Shown here: positions 58,246-64,000 of the stretch, one piece after another
How positions within the stretch are numbered: position 1 is the stretch's first letter
Layout: every line of letters begins with the position of its first letter
NCBI GenBank assembly: GCA_018702955.1
Contig: JABJEK010000038.1
Coordinates: forward strand, 62,001 to 126,000
Length of the DNA stretch: 64,000 nucleotides
Source: Rhodospirillaceae bacterium
GTDB taxonomy: Bacteria > Pseudomonadota > Alphaproteobacteria > UBA6615
Direction of reading: 5' to 3'
Notes under the pieces: generated by a model
Databases searched by the model: none
What the model was told of the DNA's origin: nothing
What the model saw: the letters and a program-made list of their open reading frames with translations, nothing else
Made by a program: the position numbers and the translations under genes

Positions 58246-58941
58246 ATGGCGAACGATCCGAGCAACCCGGGTGGCTACCGGCCCGACGACCCGCGATACG
58301 GGCTGTCGGGTCAGGCGCTGCAGGATTATTACCTCGCGCAACCGCCGCAGTGGTTCATTCGCAGCTACTACAAGCCCGACAGCCTGCATCTGCGCGAAGC
58401 GGCGATGGACGTGCATCTGGCCCACCTCCGCGCCCACGCCGACAAGATCCACTTCGCCGGGCCGCTGCTGAGCGACGACGGCGAAACGCCGATCGGCACC
58501 ATGGCGATCATCGAACTACCGGACAGGGCCGCCGCCGAGGCCTATGTGGCGGGCGACGGTTTCGCCAAGGCCGGCATGCTCGAGGCACCGGAAATCATCC
58601 GCTTCGTCAGTTCGAAGCGCCTCAAACAGGGCGACCGCGAACCCGACCCGGATCAGCAGCTGTTCGTTTGTGAGTGTATCGACGGGCCCGACGCGAAGGC
58701 GCTCCGTGCTCAATCCGCAGCCGACCATCACGACTATCAGGGCTCACTCATCGAGCGGTATTTCGCGCACGGCCCGCTGCGCAACGACGATGGCACTGGC
58801 CTGCTCGGGAGCCTGTTCCTCATCGAAGTCGCCGACCGGAATACTGCGGAACTCCTCGTCGCCAACGAACCCATGACCGCCGCCGGCGTGTTCTCCGAAG
58901 TACGCATCAACCGCTGGCGGTTTGGGAAGTCGATTTCATAG
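58246..58941 (+). CDS. Protein with two YCII-related domains
   Basis: This 231-residue protein contains two YciI-like (ferredoxin-fold) domains. Domain 1 (~33-120) has SLHLREAAMDVHLAHLRAHADKIHFAGPLLSDDGETPIGTM, and domain 2 (~140-225) has LIERYFAHGPLRNDDGTGLLGSLFLIEV. Both share a pattern H..HL..H or DYQ..L...FAHGPL..DDG...G. In single-domain YciI relatives this His-Asp pair is proposed as catalytic. The duplication may give a pseudo-dimer. ATG 58246 follows the GST stop by one base, so the two are translationally coupled; a role on the same electrophile is possible. Confidence 0.8.
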   Translation: MANDPSNPGGYRPDDPRYGLSGQALQDYYLAQPPQWFIRSYYKPDSLHLREAAMDVHLAHLRAHADKIHFAGPLLSDDGETPIGTMAIIELPDRAAAEAYVAGDGFAKAGMLEAPEIIRFVSSKRLKQGDREPDPDQQLFVCECIDGPDAKALRAQSAADHHDYQGSLIERYFAHGPLRNDDGTGLLGSLFLIEVADRNTAELLVANEPMTAAGVFSEVRINRWRFGKSIS

Positions 58942-58945
58942 CTTG

Positions 58946-59974
58946 ATGACCAAACGCATCGCCATCATGGGTTCCGGCGCCAACGGCAGCGCCATCGGGG
59001 CCGACCTCGTTCGTGCCGGGCTCGACGTGAAACTCATCGACCAGTGGCCGGCCCATGTGGAGGCCATGCGGGCGGATGGCGTCACCATCAAAATGCCCGA
59101 CGAGACGATCCACGCCGACGTCGATGCCTATCATCTGTGTGACATCGCGACCTTCACCGAGCCCTTCGACGTCGTGCTGATGTTGTTCAAGGCCTACGAC
59201 ACGCGCTGGGCCGCCGAGCTGATCAAGCCCCATCTGGCCGAGGACGGGCTGCTCGTAGGCGTTCAGAACGGCATGACCTACGAAACCATCTCCGATGTTG
59301 TCGGGCCCGAACGCACCCTGCCCTGCGTCATTGAACTGGCGGGCGAACTGGAAGGTCCGGGCGTCGTGATCCGCCGTTCGCCCCCGGACAACGGCTCCTG
59401 GTTTGCGCTCGGCAGCATCGACCCCGCGACGGACGGGCGCGAGGAGGAGATCGCGGAATTGCTCCGCCATGTCGGCGCGGTCGAGATCGTCCCCGACATC
59501 CTGTCGGCGAAATGGATGAAGCTGGTCATGAATTCCATGACCCTGGCGACCTCCGCGCTGCTGGGCTCGGGACTGAACGAATCCTACGAGATCCCCGGCA
59601 TGCGCGACCTGATGCTGAAGGCCGGGGCCGAGGCTCTCGCTGCCGGTGCTGAACGCGGCCACAAGCCGGTGCCGATCGTGGGCCTGCAACAATCCGAAAT
59701 CGAAAACTCGAACCATCTGCTCGAACTGCTGGTCGAGAAGCTCGAATCCTTCACCCTGCCCGACACGCCCACGACTATTCTGCAAGACCACAGCAAGGGC
59801 CGGATGAGCGAGACCGACGGCATCAACGGGATCGTGGCGGAAACGCTCATCGCCGCCGGGCAAGTGGCCCCCGCCAGCCAGGCGATCGTCGAGGTGACAC
59901 GCCGGATTCACGCCGGCGAGATCGAGACCGACGTGTCCAACATGGATTTGATTCGCGAGCTGGTCGCGATCTGA
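58946..59974 (+). CDS. Ketopantoate reductase (PanE)-family protein
   Basis: This 342-residue protein has an N-terminal Rossmann domain (AIMGSGANGSAIGADLVRAGLDVKLIDQWP). The conserved VGVQNGMTYETI region follows, then the C-terminal Lys in SAKWMKLVMNSMTLATSALLGSG, and a Glu/Asn segment NSNHLLELLV. PanE reduces 2-dehydropantoate with NADPH for pantothenate/CoA synthesis; many relatives have other 2-oxo or 3-oxo acid substrates, and residues beyond the core differ here, so I call only the family. It starts 4 bases after the double-YCII gene and ends the operon with the GST. Confidence 0.86.
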   Translation: MTKRIAIMGSGANGSAIGADLVRAGLDVKLIDQWPAHVEAMRADGVTIKMPDETIHADVDAYHLCDIATFTEPFDVVLMLFKAYDTRWAAELIKPHLAEDGLLVGVQNGMTYETISDVVGPERTLPCVIELAGELEGPGVVIRRSPPDNGSWFALGSIDPATDGREEEIAELLRHVGAVEIVPDILSAKWMKLVMNSMTLATSALLGSGLNESYEIPGMRDLMLKAGAEALAAGAERGHKPVPIVGLQQSEIENSNHLLELLVEKLESFTLPDTPTTILQDHSKGRMSETDGINGIVAETLIAAGQVAPASQAIVEVTRRIHAGEIETDVSNMDLIRELVAI

Positions 59975-59987
59975 ATAGGAACTTAAC

Positions 59988-60060
59988 GCGGGCGGGTCAC
60001 AGACCCGCCCCTACATCGTTCATCTGGACCATGTAGGGGTGGGTTTTAAACCCACCCGCG
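59988..60060. repeat. Type B intergenic palindrome (copy 3)
   Basis: The arms are gcgggcgggtcacagacccg and gtaggggtgggttttaaacc with the final cacccgc. It begins 13 bases after the PanE-family stop codon. Two changes (g to t, c to a) in the second arm compensate each other, so the hairpin remains (ggtgggttttaaacccacc). It lies directly beside a half type A element, forming a composite repeat. Confidence 0.86.
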
Positions 60061-60062
60061 CA

Positions 60063-60118
60063 GACGGGCATCTTCTGGGCCGGTGCACGAGATACGCGGA
60101 TCAAGTCCGCGTATGACG
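60063..60118. repeat. Half type A palindrome (copy 6)
   Basis: The right arm is intact (gatacgcggatcaagtccgc to gtatgacg), with a middle gggcatcttctgggc in front. The left arm cgtcatgcccggacttgat is missing apart from gggcatct. The break coincides with the end of the type B copy 3 (gacgggcatc), suggesting the type B element inserted into or recombined with this type A copy. It lies before the convergent meh-like gene. Confidence 0.8.
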
Positions 60119-60128
60119 GAAGGTCGCT

Positions 60129-60971
60129 TCAGTCGAAAATCGTCCGGCCCTTCATCGCCAGATGTCCGTCGCCGTTCGCGATCCAGATGTCGAGCGCGTC
60201 CGCGCCATCCGGTTTGGCACATACCGCGAAGTTCTCGATGTCGAAGACCGGGCGATGCCCCCGGAACTCGAAGCCTGAAACATGGCGATCGGGCCAGGAA
60301 CGCCCGGCAAGACCGCACATCAATGTTGCCAACAATGGTCCATGGACCACGAGCCCGTCATAGCCTTCGACGTCACGGGCGTAATCACGGTCATAATGGA
60401 TGCGGTGGCCGTTGAAGGTCAGGGCCGAATAGCGGAACAGCAAGGTCGAATCCGGCTCGACCGCCTCGGTCCATTGAGCATCGTCGGGTGCCGGCTCACC
60501 TGGCCGGGCAGACGCGCCCTTGCCCGTATCCTCGCGGTAGACGATGTCATGCTCATCGACGATGGCGATCCCCTCGCCACCTGCAATCTCATGACGCACG
60601 GTCACGAAGACCAGACGGCCGGACCGGCCGGTCTTTTCGGTCACACTCTCGATGGTGGACACGCGCGTCGCCGGCTGACCGAGCCGCAGGACGCCCGGGA
60701 ACGAGACCCGGCTGCCCGCCCACATGCGCCGGGCCGGACCCACGGGCGGCAGAAACTCGCCGAGCGCGGGATGACCATCCCTTCCCAGGCCAGACCGCAG
60801 CGCGATGTCCCAGAAATAGAGCCAGTGCCAGAGCGGCGGCAACGCGTCGCCATCCGCGAGCGGGCCCTCCGAATTATCGAGGGCGGCCTGCATCGCGACG
60901 CAGCGTTCGGCGCCGATTACGTCGTGGCGCGTCTCGGTGCGGCCAACCCAGGCCTGGAGGTCATAACTCAT
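60129..60971 (-). CDS. meh: Probable mesaconyl-C4-CoA hydratase-like MaoC/FAS1 dehydratase-domain protein
   Basis: This 280-residue protein is a double hot-dog hydratase of the MaoC/FAS1_DH type. A first hot-dog domain (~1-150) is followed by the catalytic second with LFRYSALTFNGHRIHYDRDYARDVEGYDGLVVHGPLLATLM, whose N..HRIHYD gives the catalytic Asn/Asp-His pair. Mesaconyl-C4-CoA hydratase (Meh) of the 3-hydroxypropionate bi-cycle and itaconyl-CoA hydratase have this architecture and these motifs as I remember them. It would hydrate mesaconyl-C4-CoA to citramalyl-CoA. The ATG at 60971 (GGAG upstream) is used, not the longer open frame to 61193. Related C5 hydratases cannot be excluded by eye. 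Confidence 0.75.
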   Translation of the reverse strand: MSYDLQAWVGRTETRHDVIGAERCVAMQAALDNSEGPLADGDALPPLWHWLYFWDIALRSGLGRDGHPALGEFLPPVGPARRMWAGSRVSFPGVLRLGQPATRVSTIESVTEKTGRSGRLVFVTVRHEIAGGEGIAIVDEHDIVYREDTGKGASARPGEPAPDDAQWTEAVEPDSTLLFRYSALTFNGHRIHYDRDYARDVEGYDGLVVHGPLLATLMCGLAGRSWPDRHVSGFEFRGHRPVFDIENFAVCAKPDGADALDIWIANGDGHLAMKGRTIFD

Positions 60972-60997
60972 CGCAAGCTCCGGCTTCGTGTGCCCAA

Positions 60998-62134
60998 CTA
61001 GGCCTCGAGGCCCGCCATCAGCTCGTCCGGCGAGATCGGGAGCTTGATCTCCTTGCCGGTCTTGGCCGACAGGTCCATCGCCATGGTCAGCATCAGGTTG
61101 CGATGCCCCTCCGCCGCCGTGGCGTGAGGTGTGTCCTTCTTGTTGTAGATGCGCTGGAACCAGTTGTTGGTCTCCTCGCGCATCGGCCCCCACAGCTCAC
61201 CGCGATGGGTATCTCCCGGCGGGAAGCTGGTCAGGAAGTCAACGGGCCGCTCGGCCTCGATGACCAACCCATCCGGCTGATAGGCGGGACCTTGCGGATT
61301 TTCGGACGCGAGGATCACATCACGATGGGTATCCTCGATGTCGATCACACCTTCGGTGCCGACGATACCGATTTCGAGACCATACACCGCGCCCGGCCAC
61401 ACCTTGGGCAACGCCCAGCAGATGTTCATGGAGAACATCGAGCCGTCCGCCATGTGGAACAGGCCGAAAGTCGCATCCTTGACGCCGAGATCGTCTTTCA
61501 GAATCTTGTCGGTCGATTTGGCATAAACCGAGACCGGATCGCCCGCATCGCCCATGAGCCAGAACGCCATGTCGAGGCTGTGGGTGCCGGACACGACCAT
61601 CGGCGACAGGAAGCGCCGGTCCTGGGTCAGCCGCGTCTCGCCTGTCGGCGCCATCCGGTTCATGAACGCGCGGACAACGGCGGCCGTGAAGTCACCGATC
61701 TGGCCGGTCTGGATACGCTCCTTGACCACGAGGAAACGCCGGCGGAACCGCTGGGTGTAGCCAACCACCGCATCGACACCCGCCGCCTCGATCGCCGCCA
61801 ACACTTGCGCGGATTCGCGTGCATCCGTCGCCAGCGGTTTCTCGATAAACAGCATATGGCCCTGCTCGACAGCGGCCAGGGTGGGCTCCACATGAGCCCA
61901 GGTCGAGGTCGCGATAATTACGGCATCCACCTCGGGGCGCTTGATCAATTCACGGAAGTCATTGGTGATGAAATCTGCGTCGATGTCCTCGCCCAACTTG
62001 TTCATGACCTTCTCGTTGACGTCACTCAGGCCAATCCAGCCGATGCCCGGAAAATCCCTGGCCAGTTCCGCACGCATGCGCCCGACCACGCCACATCCCA
62101 CGACCGCCAGGCCGAGCTGTTTCTTGTCTGCCAT
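60998..62134 (-). CDS. Gfo/Idh/MocA-family oxidoreductase
   Basis: This 378-residue NAD(P)-dependent dehydrogenase has GLAVVGCGVVGRMRAELARDFP at the start, then FIEKPLATDARESAQVLAAIEAAG (the EKP motif) and VVSGTHSLDMAFWLMGD (the conserved GxHxxD). It lies 26 bases upstream of the meh-like gene and shares its direction. A sugar or cyclitol substrate is usual, but the substrate cannot be deduced. Its C-terminal half, AAEGHRNLMLTMAMDLSAKTGKEIKLP, is family-typical. Confidence 0.9.
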   Translation of the reverse strand: MADKKQLGLAVVGCGVVGRMRAELARDFPGIGWIGLSDVNEKVMNKLGEDIDADFITNDFRELIKRPEVDAVIIATSTWAHVEPTLAAVEQGHMLFIEKPLATDARESAQVLAAIEAAGVDAVVGYTQRFRRRFLVVKERIQTGQIGDFTAAVVRAFMNRMAPTGETRLTQDRRFLSPMVVSGTHSLDMAFWLMGDAGDPVSVYAKSTDKILKDDLGVKDATFGLFHMADGSMFSMNICWALPKVWPGAVYGLEIGIVGTEGVIDIEDTHRDVILASENPQGPAYQPDGLVIEAERPVDFLTSFPPGDTHRGELWGPMREETNNWFQRIYNKKDTPHATAAEGHRNLMLTMAMDLSAKTGKEIKLPISPDELMAGLEA

Positions 62135-62176
62135 TCAAACCACTCCCAAAGACTTGGATTACTGTTTATCGAGCAC

Positions 62177-62809
62177 TCAGAAGGTCGTTTTACCGCCCTC
62201 GCGCGCCAAACTATCGACGATCACCTTCGACACAAACTCCATCAGGAGAGCCCGGTCACTCGTGAGCGGCTGGCAACTGACGGTCGCCAGCCAGGCGACC
62301 CGGCCCGTGGCGCGGTCGCGCAGTTCCACCTTGGCGTCGATTTCCTGTCCGACCCCGGATCGCGTGCCCCGACCCGCGTCATCCCCGCGGATCGTGTTAC
62401 GGAGTTCGCTCACGCCCACCTCGGACCCGGAATCCTTGACCCCGCGGTTATCGCTCGCGAACCGGCTGCCGGTCGATCGCGGCACCAATCCCAGGAAATT
62501 CGACTGGGACTCGAATGTGAATACCAGCTGGCCGTCCTTACCGGTGCCCCGACCGGAATTCTGAAGCGTGGCCAGAAAAACGTCGCGGAACTTAAGCGCC
62601 TCGTCCGTTTTGTCGAAGATATCGACCCAGTAGCGAGGGCCGCTCGGCACATTGCCAAGCACGAATGTTGAAATTTCGCCTTCACAGATCGGGACATCGA
62701 AGCCAGGCTGAGATTGGCGCTGGGCCAAAGCCTGATGGGGGCCGGGCACGGCGACAGAGGCTGCCAGCACCAGTGCTGCCCCCAACAAACTCTTGTCCAA
62801 CTTACGCAT
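62177..62809 (-). CDS. Hypothetical exported protein
   Basis: I do not recognise this 210-residue protein. An N-terminal signal peptide (SLLGAALVLAASVAVPGPHQALA) suggests export to the periplasm. The mature part has two cysteines (PICEG and TVSCQP), one near each end, which may form a disulfide. The central part has the motif FTFESQSNFLGLVPRSTGSRF and an acidic GDDAGRGTRSG. It lies 42 bases downstream of nothing obvious on its strand, and precedes the Gfo/Idh gene by 42 bases. No function is given. Confidence 0.6.
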   Translation of the reverse strand: MRKLDKSLLGAALVLAASVAVPGPHQALAQRQSQPGFDVPICEGEISTFVLGNVPSGPRYWVDIFDKTDEALKFRDVFLATLQNSGRGTGKDGQLVFTFESQSNFLGLVPRSTGSRFASDNRGVKDSGSEVGVSELRNTIRGDDAGRGTRSGVGQEIDAKVELRDRATGRVAWLATVSCQPLTSDRALLMEFVSKVIVDSLAREGGKTTF

Positions 62810-62873
62810 CGCGTGACCTTTTCGTTCCGTCCTCAGACCCGCGCACTTTACAGGGATTTATCCGCTCGCCCAA

Positions 62874-63818
62874 TCAATCCCCGGGACTGGGGTCCACCGT
62901 CGATACGTTGGGATCGACCCGGCGCGGCACGCGGCGTGTTTCCTTGCGCGCCAGCAGCGTCGTGCCGACCACAATCACCCCGGCCCCCGCCCAAGTCCAA
63001 GGGCTCGGGAATTCGGCAAACAGCACCAGACTGATCAGCGCAGCCCAGATCATGCGGGTGAACATGGCGGGCTCGACCAGGCTCATATCGGCCAGCTTGT
63101 AAGCCTGGACGAACAGGAGATGGCCGATGGTGCCAAACACGCCGATCAAGGCCATGAAGAAGAGCTGATACAGGGACGGCGTTTGCCAGACGAAGAATGC
63201 GGGCACGAAGGTGATCGGGATCATCAGGATCGTCATATACGCAACGATCGTGGTCGGGCTGTCATGGCGGGTCAGGATCTTGGCGATCAGCTTGGAATTG
63301 GAGACCGCGACGGCCGAGAACAGGACCAGCCAAACGCCGGAGCTGATTTCGGTAAACCCCGGTCGAACGACGATAAGGCCACCGACGACGGCCAGGAAAA
63401 TCCCCAGCCAGCGCATCGGCCCCACATGCTCGCCCAGGAAGACCATGGCGAGGATCGCCACAAACACCGGGCCGATCAGGCTGACGGCGGTCGCATCGCC
63501 GACTTCCATCAGGCTGAGCGCCATGAACCAGGACAACATGGAGGTCGCATTGATGAAGGCACGCCCAATATGCCATGTCAGTTTTTCCGTCCGGAGAATG
63601 CCGATCCCCGAACGCATGAAAAACGGGATGAACACGACCAGTCCGAAGGCGACCCGGAAGAAGGCCATCTCAAACGGGTGGATATCCTCGGTTTGAGACA
63701 TGAAACGGATCGTGTTGTGCATGCTGGCGAAGAATGCACTCGCCATCACGACCAACAGGAGACCGAGGATCGGGGCCGGAATGCCCGTAATCCTCTGGTT
63801 TAAAGATGCCGGCATCAT
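62874..63818 (-). CDS. DMT superfamily (EamA) transporter
   Basis: This 314-residue inner membrane protein has about ten helices in two EamA repeats. The first begins PILGLLLVVMASAFFASMHNTIRFM and the second lies near SGVWLVLFSAVAVSNSKLIAKILTR. A long tail of charged residues (LARKETRRVPRRVDPNVSTVDPSPGD) is on the C-terminus. It probably exports a metabolite. The ATG at 63818 is used; another lies 3 bases later. It ends 64 bases from the secreted hypothetical gene start. Confidence 0.88.
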   Translation of the reverse strand: MMPASLNQRITGIPAPILGLLLVVMASAFFASMHNTIRFMSQTEDIHPFEMAFFRVAFGLVVFIPFFMRSGIGILRTEKLTWHIGRAFINATSMLSWFMALSLMEVGDATAVSLIGPVFVAILAMVFLGEHVGPMRWLGIFLAVVGGLIVVRPGFTEISSGVWLVLFSAVAVSNSKLIAKILTRHDSPTTIVAYMTILMIPITFVPAFFVWQTPSLYQLFFMALIGVFGTIGHLLFVQAYKLADMSLVEPAMFTRMIWAALISLVLFAEFPSPWTWAGAGVIVVGTTLLARKETRRVPRRVDPNVSTVDPSPGD

Positions 63819-63833
63819 GCCGCCGGACCGCCA

Positions 63834-64000
63834 CTAGCCATGAATGGCGCGCCAGACCTTCTCGGGTGTCGCCGGCATGTCGATATTGTCGACACCAAAC
63901 TCGGCAAGGGCATCGGCCATCGCGTTCATGACCGCCGGCAACGCACCGCTGACACCCGCCTCGCCTGCGCCCTTTGCGCCCAGCACATTGGTCTTCGCCG
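63834..64000 (-). CDS. CoxL/xanthine dehydrogenase-family molybdopterin-binding subunit, C-terminal end only
   Basis: The minus strand encodes the last 55 residues, ending in VWRAIHG, with [20 protein letters not shown] and [28 protein letters not shown]. This is the highly conserved C-terminus of the large subunit of molybdenum hydroxylases (carbon monoxide dehydrogenase/xanthine oxidase family), where KGxGEAG contains the catalytic-base Glu equivalent. The gene continues beyond the window's right edge, so the substrate class is unknown. CO dehydrogenase itself needs the VAYRCSFR loop, which is not visible here. Confidence 0.88.
   Translation of the reverse strand, partial: AKTNVLGAKGAGEAGVSGALPAVMNAMADALAEFGVDNIDMPATPEKVWRAIHG

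Noticed and set aside
60488-62671. 727-residue plus-strand open frame
   Set aside because: It lies antisense to the meh-like, Gfo/Idh and hypothetical genes, is low-complexity (Arg, His, Gly rich), and shows no domain.
63834-64000. Carbon monoxide dehydrogenase large subunit (coxL) as a firm call
   Set aside because: Only the last 55 residues are present; the signature loop that separates CO dehydrogenase from other molybdenum hydroxylases is outside the window.
1-64000. tRNA or rRNA genes
   Set aside because: I looked for T-loop-like GGTTCGAATCC stretches and rRNA-like segments and found none that I could support.

Overview
The window looks like chromosomal DNA from a GC-rich alphaproteobacterium. 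The evidence is a methylsuccinyl-CoA dehydrogenase of the type used in the ethylmalonyl-CoA pathway, a full CtrA-type box (TTAA-N7-TTAA), many CaiB/BaiF, MaoC-like, SDR and HIBADH-like catabolic enzymes, and two families of dispersed intergenic palindromes. I cannot name the genus. About 57 protein genes are packed in short operons on both strands. I saw no rRNA, tRNA, CRISPR array, phage or insertion sequence, and no gap between genes exceeds 300 bases.

Layout. 1-6 kb: a truncated SDR and an MFS transporter face a four-gene minus-strand operon (SDR, quinone oxidoreductase, acyl-CoA ligase, HIBADH-like dehydrogenase). 6-12 kb: a plus-strand run (small secreted protein, rhodanese, flavin reductase-like protein, amidohydrolase, cupin, TauE/SafE permease, secreted single-haem protein). 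12-15.5 kb: GST, cupin, solitary ParB-like domain, metal-dependent cyclase, RraA-like aldolase. 15.6-18.6 kb: a probable 2-methylfumaryl-CoA isomerase (mct) followed by (2S)-methylsuccinyl-CoA dehydrogenase (mcd). 18.8-25.8 kb: a DSF-type quorum-sensing locus (rpfF-like synthase, RpfC-like hybrid kinase, and a kinase whose receiver resembles RpfG) plus an unknown protein with an internal duplication. 25.8-35.7 kb: stand-alone E1 alpha/beta, LLM monooxygenase, ThDP enzyme, FAH-family enzyme, DMT exporter, two paralogous Asp/Glu racemase-like proteins, thiolase. 35.9-43 kb: Tat-exported multicopper oxidase, SlyX, GIY-YIG protein, DinB protein, 2OG-Fe(II) oxygenase, CinA, nitronate monooxygenase, DMT exporter. 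43-54 kb: NIPSNAP/small membrane protein/class II aldolase/GlcD-like oxidase operon, a second CaiB, and a minus-strand run with an SsuA/THI5-type ABC importer. 54-64 kb: tandem HIBADH paralogues, MBL hydrolase, a GST whose active-site codon is an in-frame UGA, a double-YCII protein, a PanE-like reductase, a mesaconyl-C4-CoA hydratase-like protein (meh), and the C-terminus of a CoxL-type molybdenum hydroxylase.

Most genes fit scavenging and breakdown of organic acids through CoA thioesters. Three systems stand out. First, mct-mcd with the distant meh would carry methylsuccinyl-CoA to citramalyl-CoA, the precursor of pyruvate and acetyl-CoA. Second, the DSF locus has its RpfG-like receiver fused to a PAS histidine kinase instead of an HD-GYP domain. 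Third, the omega-like GST is a probable selenoprotein: UGA at codon 13 replaces the catalytic cysteine and a bacterial SECIS-like hairpin follows it.
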